Shown: positions 13,541 to 22,638 of the stretch, piece by piece
Layout of the letters: every line of letters begins with the position of its first letter
Numbering within the stretch: the first letter of the stretch is position 1
DNA from: Deltaproteobacteria bacterium
GTDB lineage: Bacteria; Myxococcota_A; Polyangia; Haliangiales; Haliangiaceae
Assembly (NCBI GenBank): GCA_005887925.1
Contig: VBLP01000176.1
Span: 1 to 50,443, forward strand
Reading direction: 5' to 3'
Length of the DNA: 50,443 nt
Notes under the pieces: generated by a model
The model's database searches: none
Seen by the model: the letters and a program-made list of their open reading frames with translations, nothing else
Told to the model about the DNA's origin: nothing
Made by a program: the position numbers and the translations under genes

Positions 13541-14200
13541 ATGCGCCCTCTTGTGCGTATGACCCGTCCGGTCGCCGTCGCCGAGCTCGAAGACCACGAG
13601 ATCATCGCACGGGTCGTCGCCGGAGACCATGCGGGCTTCGAGGTCCTGGTGCGGCGCTACAACCAGCGGCTGTTCCGCGCCGCCCGCGGGATCACGCGCA
13701 GCGACGCCGATGCCGAGGATGTCCTGCAGCAGGCCTGGCTCAGCGTGTTCCGCAACCTGTCGCAATTCCGCGGCGATTCGACGTTCGCGACCTGGGCCAC
13801 CCGGATCGCGGTACGCGAGGCGATCGCGGTCACCCGCAAGCGGCCGATCGTCGCCGAGGTCGTGGATGCGGCCAGCGACGTCGCGCCCGATGCCGATCTC
13901 GCCCGCGCGCGGGTCGGCGCGCTGCTCGAGAGCTGCCTCGCCGCCATCCCGCAGGGCAACCGCGAGGTGATGGTGCTGCGCGACGTGCTCGAGCTCGACA
14001 CCGCCGAGACCGCGGCCTGCCTGGGCCTCAGCGAGGAGGCGGTCCGGGTCCGGCTCCACCGCGCACGCGCCGCGATCGCCGCCGCGCTCACCGAGCAGCT
14101 CGCCGATCACGCCCGCGAGATCTACCGCTTCGATGGCGAGCGCTGCGATCGGATCACCGTGCGGGTGATGCGTAACGTTTCCGTGCCCGCGCTGCTCTAG
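13541..14200 (+). CDS. ECF RNA polymerase sigma factor
   Basis: FEVLVRRYNQRLFRAARGITRSDADAEDVLQQAWLSVFRNLSQFRGDSTFATWATRIAVRE; sigma4 AETAACLGLSEEAVRVRLHRARAAI. Confidence 0.93.
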   Translation: MRPLVRMTRPVAVAELEDHEIIARVVAGDHAGFEVLVRRYNQRLFRAARGITRSDADAEDVLQQAWLSVFRNLSQFRGDSTFATWATRIAVREAIAVTRKRPIVAEVVDAASDVAPDADLARARVGALLESCLAAIPQGNREVMVLRDVLELDTAETAACLGLSEEAVRVRLHRARAAIAAALTEQLADHAREIYRFDGERCDRITVRVMRNVSVPALL

Positions 14201-14205
14201 CGGGC

Positions 14206-14625
14206 ATGCGAGCTCACTTCCTTCTCCCCGCGCTGCTCATCGCCTGTCACCACGAGCCGGCCGCCAAGGCTCCCGAACCGGCCGGCACCATCGAGGCGCA
14301 GATCGAACAGGGCAAGCAGCTCTACGTCGCCAGGTGCGCCAAGTGCCACGGCGATGCCGGCCAGGGCAGCGCCAAGGCGCCTCCGGTCGTCGGCAAGGGC
14401 GCATTCCCCGAGAAGCCGCGCGAGGGCGCCAAGCGCGACGTCGACTTCCACACCGCGGCGGATGTGTTCGCCTGGACCAGCAAGCACATGCCCGGCGACG
14501 CGCCCGGCTCGCTATCGACCGACCAGTACCTGGCGATCTTCGCGTTCGACCTGACCGCGAACGGCATCAAGCTCGACAAGCCGCTCGACGGTCCGGCGGC
14601 GCAGGCGATCGTGCTGCATCCCTGA
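14206..14625 (+). CDS. c-type cytochrome lipoprotein
   Basis: Lipobox-like N-terminus, single CxxCH (CAKCHGDAGQGS). Confidence 0.82.
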   Translation: MRAHFLLPALLIACHHEPAAKAPEPAGTIEAQIEQGKQLYVARCAKCHGDAGQGSAKAPPVVGKGAFPEKPREGAKRDVDFHTAADVFAWTSKHMPGDAPGSLSTDQYLAIFAFDLTANGIKLDKPLDGPAAQAIVLHP

Positions 14626-14637
14626 TCGCTCGCTCGA

Positions 14638-15126
14638 TCAGCCGGTGCCGCCGCTGCCACTGCCACTGCCGCTGCCGCTGCCGCTGCCGTCGTGCCCGCC
14701 ATCATCGCCGCCGTCGTCGTCGCTGCCGTCGTCGCCGCTGCCATCGTGATCGTCGTCGCCACCCTGCCGGTTGTCGCAGTCGTGCTCGTTGTCGATGCCG
14801 TCGCCATCGTCGTCGTCCATGGCGCTGCCGCTGGTCGAGCCGTGCATGGTCTGCCCGTCGTCATCGACGTCATGCGGCGTGCCGTCGCCATCCTCGTCGA
14901 CGTCCTCGCAGGTGTTGCTGCCCGAGCCGCTTCCGGATCCGCCGCCCGAGCCGGTGGTCTCGGAGGGGTGGCAGTTCGTCATCCCCGAGCCGGTCGCGGT
15001 GCACGTGATGCGCTGACCGCGGGTCGAGGTGTTGTTCGACGAGCATGCCGGCGCCAGCACGCCCAGCGGCATGACGGAGACCAGGGCGAGAGACAGGAGG
15101 CGATGCGTCCAGCGGAGCTTGGGCAT
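14638..15126 (-). CDS. Asp/Gly/Ser-rich low-complexity secreted protein (Ca-binding-like DxDGD repeats)
   Basis: Signal peptide MPKLRWTHRLLSLALVSVMPLGVLAPAC; DVDEDGDGTPHDVDDDGQ, DDDDGDGIDNEHDCDN, terminal (GS)n. Confidence 0.65.
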   Translation of the reverse strand: MPKLRWTHRLLSLALVSVMPLGVLAPACSSNNTSTRGQRITCTATGSGMTNCHPSETTGSGGGSGSGSGSNTCEDVDEDGDGTPHDVDDDGQTMHGSTSGSAMDDDDGDGIDNEHDCDNRQGGDDDHDGSGDDGSDDDGGDDGGHDGSGSGSGSGSGSGGTG

Positions 15127-15298
15127 GGTGTTGACCTCTCGCCGTCCTGTTGCGAGCGGCGTACCAACCGGCTCATCGACGGAACTGCCCGAAATACACG
15201 AGGACTTCGCGACGAATGCCACACTCTCCCTTTGTCCGATAGCGCAACACTCGGTCACCCACTGTACGTAGTTGTGTACGTCGCCGGCCGGCGCTGCG

Positions 15299-15877
15299 TC
15301 AGCGAAACAGCCGGCCGCGCAGCTCGGGGGCCGGTTGCGCGATCAGCTCGGCGCCGACCAGGCGATCCGCGGCGGCGTGCCGGGCGGCGTCGGCCGAGGC
15401 CTCGATCGCGTCGAGCGTCCCGGTCAGGGTGAAGTAGGCCTTGCCGGCGAGGTCGACCGCGAACCGCACATCGCGCACGGTGACGTCGGCGGCCTTGCAT
15501 GCGGCATCGGCCGCCGCGATCGCGGCACACACCGTCCTGGTCTCGAGGATGGCGACCGCCTCGGCCCCGTGATCGCCGGCCCAGTCCGGCGGCGCGACCG
15601 GCGCGCCCAGCATCGGCCAGACCTGGTCATCGGCAGCGGGCAGCGTCACGCGATCGAGCAGGAGGTCGCCCGCGGTGCGCGCACCCGCCGCCATCGCTTC
15701 CTCGACCTCGGCGACGCCGCCCTCGAGCAGCACCAGGTGCTTGCCGGCCGACACCGCCCGCGACGACAGCAGCACCGCGGGCGCGCGCTTGAGCGCCGCA
15801 TCGGCCACGACCACGCCGCGCGCGATCGTGGCGATCTCGAGCACGCCGAGCGCGGGGCCTCGTGCCACTCCGGTCAC
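15299..15877 (-). CDS. tandem-domain bacterial microcompartment shell protein (BMC-T)
   Basis: [54 protein letters not shown] and second domain [47 protein letters not shown]. Confidence 0.88.
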   Translation of the reverse strand: MTGVARGPALGVLEIATIARGVVVADAALKRAPAVLLSSRAVSAGKHLVLLEGGVAEVEEAMAAGARTAGDLLLDRVTLPAADDQVWPMLGAPVAPPDWAGDHGAEAVAILETRTVCAAIAAADAACKAADVTVRDVRFAVDLAGKAYFTLTGTLDAIEASADAARHAAADRLVGAELIAQPAPELRGRLFR

Positions 15878-17345
15878 ACGAACCTGAACGCTTCTTTGAG
15901 CGTGCAGCGGCGCTCGCGCGTGAAGTGCACGGCGGTGGTGAGGCCCTCGCCCGGCGGGCTCGCGATCGTGAACGAGGTGTAGCCCTCGCCGCCCAGGCCG
16001 AGGCCGGCGTACGACGCGTCGTTCTTGACGAAGATGCTGCAGTTGCACATCCGGGCCATCGCCGCCATGTGGTCGATGTGGAGCGAGTGCATGGTCGCGG
16101 TGTGATGGAAGCCGTGCTCGACGCGGATCGCGGCGGCGATCGCCTCGGTGGCGTGACCTCGCACAACAGGAGCCGCAGGTCGTGGCCGTGCCCGCCGATC
16201 CCGATCTGCCTGGCGATCAGCGACGCATCCTTGCCGACCCACGCCTTGTTGACGTGGTCGCCCTCGAGGATCACGCTCTCGAGCTCGCGGGTCTGGCGGG
16301 CGTCGAGCCGCAGCACCGGCTTCGCGCACAGCCGGCGCACCAGCTCGGTCGCGATCGAGTCGACCGCGATGACCTCCTTCTCCGCGATGCACACGATGTT
16401 GTTGTCGAGCGAGGCGCCGCGCACGATCGCGTCCGCGGCCTTGTCGAGGTTGGCGGTCTCGTCGACCACGGCCGGCGGGTTGCCCGGCCCCGCGGCGATC
16501 ACCTTCTTGCCCGAGTTCATCGCCTGCTTGACCACGACCGGCCCGCCGGTGACCACGACCAGCCGGACCAGCGGGTGCTTCATCAGGAGCTGGGCGCTCT
16601 CGACCGTGGGGCGCTCGACCGAGACCACCACGTCGCGCGGCCCACCCGCGGCCTGGATCGCCTCGTTGAGCAGGTGGACGCACCAGTTGCAGGTCTGCGC
16701 CGCCGACGGGTGGACGTTGAACACCACGGCGTTGCCGGCCGCGACGATGCCGATCGCGTTGCACAGGATGGTCTCGGTGGGGTTGGTCGTCGGCGTCACC
16801 GCGAGCAGCACGCCGTACGGCGCGCGCTCGGTCAGCATCAGCCCGTCGTCGCCGGTGTACGCGACGGGCCGCAGGATCTCGCAACCCGGCGTCTTCTCGG
16901 CGACGAGCTGGTTCTTCGACAGCTTGTCCTCGTAGCGGCCCAGGCCGGTCTCCTCGACCGCGTAGCGCGACAGCGCGTCGTTGTTGGCGAGCACCGCGCG
17001 GCGCATCGCCTCGACCATCTTCGCCCGGACCGCGACCGGCGTACGCTCGTTCTGCTCGAACGCGCGGCGCGCCGCCTGGGCGGCCTGGTCGGCGTCGGCG
17101 TAGACGCCGTTCTTGCCCTGCGGCAGGTTGGCGCGCGCGGGGGCCGCCACCGGGGCCTCGCGCGGCGCCGGGGCGCGGGTCGCGCCGCCACCGAGCCGAT
17201 CGAGCACGCGCGCCACGATCTCCTCGATCTTCCTCTCGTCTATTCCACGGAGGGCGCTGCCCCCCGCCCCACCGGCAAAGCCGGCGGGGTCCCCACCCCC
17301 TGTCGCCTCGCTGCGCTCGTCGATGCCGCGGCTGAAACCTGCCAT
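15874..17345 (-). CDS. BMC-associated acylating aldehyde dehydrogenase (PduP/EutE-like), frame change near 16150-16165
   Basis: [69 protein letters not shown], then in another frame [15 protein letters not shown]...[54 protein letters not shown]. Confidence 0.88.
17267..17289. repeat. GC-rich palindrome inside the aldehyde dehydrogenase N-terminal coding region
   Basis: CCCCACCGGC-AAA-GCCGGCGGGG, flanked by near-direct repeats CTCTCGTCTATTCCACGG / CGCTCGTCGATGCCGCGG (4 mismatches), both encoding RGIDER. Confidence 0.55.
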
Positions 17346-17347
17346 GG

Positions 17348-17552
17348 CTAGTCCTTCACGTAGCGGCGCTCGCCGCCGATCGCGATCTCGTCGACGATCG
17401 CCATGATCGTCGCGTCGACCGGCCGGTTCTGCGTCAGCGCCGGTAGGGTTGCCGTCGACGTCGCACGCCCGCATCACCAGGAGCTTCAGCCCTTCGAGCG
17501 TCGGCTCCTTGCGGCTCGCGACCAGCGTGCCGATGACCTTGCCGAGCACCAT
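17348..17552 (-). CDS. EutN/CcmL-type microcompartment vertex protein (BMC-P), apparent internal deletion plus frame change
   Basis: [38 protein letters not shown] then, in another frame, [29 protein letters not shown]; length not divisible by 3. Confidence 0.8.
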
Positions 17553-17555
17553 GGG

Positions 17556-17852
17556 CTACTTCTTGGCGACGTCCCCGGCCCGGCCGAGCGGCAGGACCGC
17601 GTCGACGTTGGCGTGCGGCCGCGGGATCACGTGGACCGAGACGACCTCGCCGATCCGCTCGGCGGCGCGCTGGCCGGCCTCGGTCGCGGCCTTGACCGCG
17701 GCGACGTCGCCGCGCACGATCGCAGTCACGTAGCCGCCGCCGGTCTTCTCGTACCCGACGAGCTCGACCTTGGCCGCCTTGACCATCGCGTCGGCGGCTT
17801 CGACCATGCCGACGAAACCTTTGACTTCGATCATTCCAAGCGCGTCAGCCAT
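17556..17852 (-). CDS. hexameric microcompartment shell protein (BMC-H, PduA/EutM-like)
   Basis: [80 protein letters not shown]. Confidence 0.96.
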   Translation of the reverse strand: MADALGMIEVKGFVGMVEAADAMVKAAKVELVGYEKTGGGYVTAIVRGDVAAVKAATEAGQRAAERIGEVVSVHVIPRPHANVDAVLPLGRAGDVAKK

Positions 17853-17901
17853 TCGTCATCTCCTGCTGCTAGCTACACTCGGCCCATCGGACCGTTTCGG
17901 G

Positions 17902-18540
17902 CTACTTGTCGACAAACTTCTCGGGCTCCTTGCCGGTGACCCCGGCGAGCGCCGCGGTCGCGGCGGCCGCCGCCGCGTCGATCTCGGCCTCGGGGCCGGC
18001 CATGTACAGGCGGCCGAAGGCGCCGTACGGGGTGACGTTGACCAGGAACACGTGCGCCGCCTTCTCGGCCTCGTTGGCGGCGAGCACCGCGTAGCCGGCC
18101 GGCTCGCACTCGAGGATGAACAGCGACTGTCCGGGCAGCACCATCATGCCGGCCGAGCTGCGGTTGATGATCTGGGTCTGGTAGGCCTCGACGCCGCGGA
18201 TGATCTGGTTGGTCAGCACCTTGGGCTTGAGGCGCTGCGACTCGTCGACGCCGAGGTACTTGAGGATCGTGGCGCCGGCCGACAGCACCTCGCCCTTGTC
18301 GTGGTCGTGGATCTCGAGCAGGCCGTAGGCGCGCTCGACGACCTGGACCGCGGGCTGAACCCGCGTGGCCTTGAGCGCCGCGTCGGTGACCTGGTTGATC
18401 GCGATGCCGGGCGCGATCTCGACCCACAGCGACGCCTGGAACGGAACCGGGAGAAACCCGCGCGCGGTCTTGCCGATGAAGGTCGCCTGTTGCGGCTGGA
18501 GCGCGTCGAGAAAGCAGTACGTACGCAGGACGGTTCCCAT
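17902..18540 (-). CDS. tandem-domain microcompartment shell protein (BMC-T)
   Basis: [53 protein letters not shown]...[43 protein letters not shown]. Confidence 0.9.
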   Translation of the reverse strand: MGTVLRTYCFLDALQPQQATFIGKTARGFLPVPFQASLWVEIAPGIAINQVTDAALKATRVQPAVQVVERAYGLLEIHDHDKGEVLSAGATILKYLGVDESQRLKPKVLTNQIIRGVEAYQTQIINRSSAGMMVLPGQSLFILECEPAGYAVLAANEAEKAAHVFLVNVTPYGAFGRLYMAGPEAEIDAAAAAATAALAGVTGKEPEKFVDK

Positions 18541-18643
18541 CGCTCGCGGCCACGCTAGCACACGCGGTTTCTGCAGATCCACGCGGCGTGCGGCAATTGC
18601 CGTCGCATGTGTCGCACGGGTGCGTCGTGATCGGGCGCGTGCC

Positions 18644-20208
18644 ATGATGGCCCACGATTCGATGCGCGCACGCCTGGCCTGTGTGTTGTTCGCCCTGCTC
18701 GCTGGAGTCTCGTCGCACGCGGAGGCCGACGTGCTCGGCCGCGTGCTCAAGGCCGCCGCCGACCAGCCCGGCGGAACACCGCCGCCGCAGCAGTCGTCCG
18801 ATCTGACGGGGTGGGCCGGCGAGGCGCGCGCGATCGCGCTGCCCGAGCTGCTCCAGATCGCGCTGCGCACCGCGCCGAGCCTTGCGAGCGCCCAGCTCGA
18901 CATCGCCGTCGCCGAGGCGCGCATCCAGCAGACCTGGGCGCGCCACGACTGGGTGGCCAGGGCGCAGCTCACCGGCTCGCGGGTCAACGATGTGCCGCAG
19001 GGCTCGACCATCGTCACCAAGGATCTCCGGCTCGCCGGCACCGGCGACCTGTCGCGCGCGCTGCCGACCGGTGGCACCGTCGATCTCCACGTCAGCTCGA
19101 GCTACGAGTTCATCCACACCCACACGGTGACCGACACGACGAACCCGCTGACCGGCGAGCCGATCGTGTTCGACAGCGCCGGCGCGACGTGGACCAACGA
19201 CATCAGCGGCTCGATCACCCAGCCGCTGCTGCGCGGGCGCGGTCGCGCGCTGTACGACGCCAACGAGGTCCGCGCGACGCTGGCGCGCGACGTCGCGGTG
19301 CTCGCCCGGCGGCTGCTCGCGATCCAGACCGTGCAGGCCGTGATCTCGGCCTACTGGGACCTGGTGCTCGCGGAGCAGACCGTCGCGATCACGCGGGCCA
19401 GCCTCGACCTCGCCCGCGAGCGCCTGCGGGTGACCACGATCGGCGCCGAGGGCGGCAAGGTCCCGCGCAGCGAGATCCCGGCCGTGCTCCAGATCATCGC
19501 GACCCGCGAGGAGGACGTGCTCAACGGCGAGCTCGGCGTGCTCAACGCCTCGATCGCCGTGCGCCGCGCCACCGGCATGCCGATCGGCGCCGGCGAGCTC
19601 GGCCTGCGGGTCGCCACCGACCTCGATATCAAGGACCAGCCGTTCGATCTCGGCCCGCTGGTCGAGCGCGCCTACGCCGCCAGCCCCGAGCTCGCCCAGC
19701 TCGCCAGGCAGGATCAGAGCGCGACGCTCGACATCGAGGTCACCGAGAACGGGGCACGTTCGCCGACGCGACCAGTAACCTCGTCAAGCTCAACTCGATC
19801 TCGATCAACGGCTCGCTGACGTTCTCGCAGTCGCTCGGCCGCCACGAGGTGCTCGGTCGCGTCCGCGAGCAGCGCGAGCTGCGCCGAAAGCTCGCGGTCA
19901 ACGGGATCGACCTCCGCGCCCAGGTCGCGCAGACCATGGCCCGCGCGGTCGCCCAGATCGAGCTCGCGCGGCGGCGCGTGACGCTGTCGCAGCGCGCGAT
20001 CGACCTCGCCAACGAGAACATCAAGATCGAGACCGACCGCTTCAACCTCGGCAAGGCGACCAACTTCGACGTGCTCAACCGGCTCGAGGAGCTGCGCCAG
20101 GCCGAGCTGCGCAAGACCCAGGCGATGATCGACTGGCACAAGGCCGAGGTCGTGGTCCAGGCGCTGACCGGCGACCTCCTGCCGATGTACGGCGTCGCCG
20201 TCGACTGA
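18644..20208 (+). CDS. TolC-family outer membrane efflux-like protein, frame change near 19745-19760
   Basis: [30 protein letters not shown]...; second-half frame [21 protein letters not shown]...[33 protein letters not shown]. Confidence 0.82.
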
Positions 20209-20964
20209 TCACACCATGCCGATGTACGCCATGTGGATCCCGCCGTCCTTGCCGTCGCGGCGGTAGCTGAAGAACCGCTCGGGTTCGCACCGCGTGCACG
20301 GCGGCGCGGTGTCGATGTGCTCGGGTGCGACCCCGGCGCGCTCGAGCACGCTGCGGGTCGCGACCCGCAGATCGATGTGGTCCCTGCGCGGACCGGCGAC
20401 GACGAGGCCGGGGACGTCGCCGAGCGCGTCGCGGAACGCGGCGACGACCTCGGGGCCGACCTCGAAGCAGCACGGACCGATCGACGGGCCGAGCGCGACG
20501 CAGATCCGATCGGGCCGCGCGCCGAGCGCGGCCATCCGCGCGACGACGTTGCGGGCGATGCCGGCGACCGTGCCGCGCCAGCCGGCGTGCGCCGCGCCGC
20601 ACACCCGCGCGTCGGGCTCGGCGAACAGGATCGGGATGCAGTCGGCGGCGAACGCGGCGAGCACCGCACCGGCGCGATCGCAGACCAGGCCGTCGAACTG
20701 GGCGTCGGCGGCGAGCGGCTCGCCGACCGCCCACACGTCGGTGCCGTGGACGTGGCGGGCGATCTGCAGCGCGTCGAGCTCGAAGCCGGCGTGCTCGGCG
20801 AGCCGGCGCCGGTTGGCCTCGACCACCGCGCGGTCGTCGCCCCAGCTGACGCCGAGGTTGAGCGACGCGCGCGGCCCGGTCGACACACCGCCGGTGCGCT
20901 CGGGGAAGCCGTGCAGGAAGCCCTCGCTCGGTAGCACCGGGGAGCGGTGGAGCCGGATCGCCAT
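20209..20964 (-). CDS. pgeF: polyphenol oxidase/laccase-domain protein (PgeF/YfiH family)
   Basis: FPERTGGVSTGPRASLNLG, HVHGTDVW, FAADCIPILFAEPDARVCGAAHAGWRGTVAGI, LGPSIGPCCFEVGPEV. Confidence 0.92.
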   Translation of the reverse strand: MAIRLHRSPVLPSEGFLHGFPERTGGVSTGPRASLNLGVSWGDDRAVVEANRRRLAEHAGFELDALQIARHVHGTDVWAVGEPLAADAQFDGLVCDRAGAVLAAFAADCIPILFAEPDARVCGAAHAGWRGTVAGIARNVVARMAALGARPDRICVALGPSIGPCCFEVGPEVVAAFRDALGDVPGLVVAGPRRDHIDLRVATRSVLERAGVAPEHIDTAPPCTRCEPERFFSYRRDGKDGGIHMAYIGMV

Positions 20965-20995
20965 GGCGGGGCTTCTACCATGGTAACGTCGGGGC

Positions 20996-21286
20996 ATGAT
21001 CGCGTACGACGACCTCGTGGCGGCTCTCACGGCATGGCGCGCTCGGCAGGGGTTGCCGATCGCCGCGTCTGCCGCGCCGCCGGCCCGCGCGCCGGTTCCG
21101 CCGCGTCCGCCCCCCGGGCGCGCCGTCGCCGCCGATGCCGACCTCGACGACGGCGGGCTGATCGAGGATGCGAGCTACGACGCCTCCGGCGACGACTACG
21201 TGATGCAGCTCGGGAGCGAGCAGCCCGGCGAACCCACCGCGATCGGCGCCGCGCCCGAGCCGCCCCGGCGCGGCAAGCGCTGGTGA
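20996..21286 (+). CDS. small hypothetical protein
   Basis: 96-aa ORF, stop overlaps the GTG of the next ORF. Confidence 0.5.
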   Translation: MIAYDDLVAALTAWRARQGLPIAASAAPPARAPVPPRPPPGRAVAADADLDDGGLIEDASYDASGDDYVMQLGSEQPGEPTAIGAAPEPPRRGKRW

Positions 21287-22116
21287 GCGCCGACGACGTC
21301 GAGGTCGCGCTCGAGGCGGTGCAGGTCGGCGGTGTGACCGGCGCGGCCGGCGTCGGGCGCGTGGTGGCAGACGGCGAGCACGCGCGTGGCCTGATGAATC
21401 GCCGCGTGCTGATCGGTCCGATCGATCCGTGCGGCGAGTGCGATGTGTGCCGCCACGGCGGGGCCGCGGTCTGCCCGCACGTCCGGGTGCGCGACGCGCT
21501 CGGCGCGCGAACGACGGCCGCGGCGCGCTGGCTGGTGCCGCTCAGCGACGGCCTCGATCTGGCGGTGCCCGCCGCCGCAGCGGTCGCCGGTGATGTCACG
21601 GCGGCCTACACGCTGTACGCGCGCACCGGCGCGGCGCCGCGCGATCCGGTCGTGGTGGTCGGCGCGACCCCGATCAGCCGGTTCCTGATCGAGATCCTGC
21701 TCGCCAAGGGCATCGCGCCCGCGGCCGTCGGGTCGGGCGGCGCCTGGGCCGACTGGCTGCGCGGCAAGGGCGTCGCGGTCGCCGGCGATCGCGCAGCGCT
21801 TGCGGCCGCGTTCGCCGAGCGCAGCCTGGGCACCCGGCCCTGGCGCGTGATCTGCGCCGATCCCGCAACCGTTGCGGCTGCCGTCGAGCTCGCCGGCCCG
21901 CGCGCGATGCTGACGGTGCTCGCGGGCCGATCGCCGCCGCCGATCGCGGGCGACGCGCTCGGGCGCGAGGTCACCGTGCTCGGCATCGCCGGCCCGCACC
22001 CGGATCTGGTCGTGGAGGCGGCCGCGATGTGCGTCAAGGGCGAGATCGATCTGGCCGCCGGCACCACGCTCGCGGCGGGCGACCCGCTGCGCACGCGGGT
22101 ATGCGAGATCGCCTGA
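21283..22116 (+). CDS. zinc-type alcohol dehydrogenase-like (MDR) protein, N-terminally abbreviated
   Basis: Structural-zinc-like lobe DPCGECDVCRHGGAAVCPH; Rossmann-like region VVVVGATPISRFLIEILLAKG. Confidence 0.6.
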   Translation: MSADDVEVALEAVQVGGVTGAAGVGRVVADGEHARGLMNRRVLIGPIDPCGECDVCRHGGAAVCPHVRVRDALGARTTAAARWLVPLSDGLDLAVPAAAAVAGDVTAAYTLYARTGAAPRDPVVVVGATPISRFLIEILLAKGIAPAAVGSGGAWADWLRGKGVAVAGDRAALAAAFAERSLGTRPWRVICADPATVAAAVELAGPRAMLTVLAGRSPPPIAGDALGREVTVLGIAGPHPDLVVEAAAMCVKGEIDLAAGTTLAAGDPLRTRVCEIA

Positions 22117-22172
22117 TGCCGAGCGCGCGCCCGGGGCCTTGATCACCGGCGCGACCGGCCGATACCCGAGAC

Positions 22173-22625
22173 ATGTCGAGCCCCGCTCATCCCCGGCTGT
22201 ATGCCCGCGGGGCCTCCGAGCGCTCGTGCTCGGACGGCGCGATGCTCCGCGTGCTGGTCTATGCGCCGTCCCAGGCCCGCGCGAGCTGGATCGAGGCCGA
22301 GCTCGAGGACAAGTCGGTGATCGTGCAGATCGGGTTCTCGGTCGATCACATCGTGTCCGCGCTGGTCGAGGATCCGCCGCCGCGCCCGCAGATCCTGATC
22401 GCCGACTTCGACGACATCAACCCCGCCGAGGTCCTCCACCTCCACCTGCTGCGCGAGCAGGGCTGGTTCGGGCGCATCATCGCGCTCGGCAACGTGCCGC
22501 CCGCGCTGCGCAGCTCGCTGGCGATCGAGCACGTGCTGGTCGCGCCGTTCGTGCGCGATGCGCTGCGCGACGTGATCACCAACACCGGCTTCGTCATGAA
22601 GACCACCAAGCTCCCGGTCCTCTAG
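22173..22625 (+). CDS. degenerate receiver-like protein
   Basis: LRVLVYAPSQARASWIEAELEDKSVIVQIGFSVDHIVSALVEDPPPRPQILIADFDDINPAEVLHLHLLREQGWFGRIIALGN...APFVRDALRDVI. Confidence 0.6.
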   Translation: MSSPAHPRLYARGASERSCSDGAMLRVLVYAPSQARASWIEAELEDKSVIVQIGFSVDHIVSALVEDPPPRPQILIADFDDINPAEVLHLHLLREQGWFGRIIALGNVPPALRSSLAIEHVLVAPFVRDALRDVITNTGFVMKTTKLPVL

Positions 22626-22638
22626 CCGACGGCACCCC

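Noticed and set aside
21283-22116. Alcohol dehydrogenase as missing BMC core enzyme
   Set aside because: Separated from the BMC operon by the TolC-like and PgeF genes on other strands and lacks catalytic motifs; no support for a functional link.
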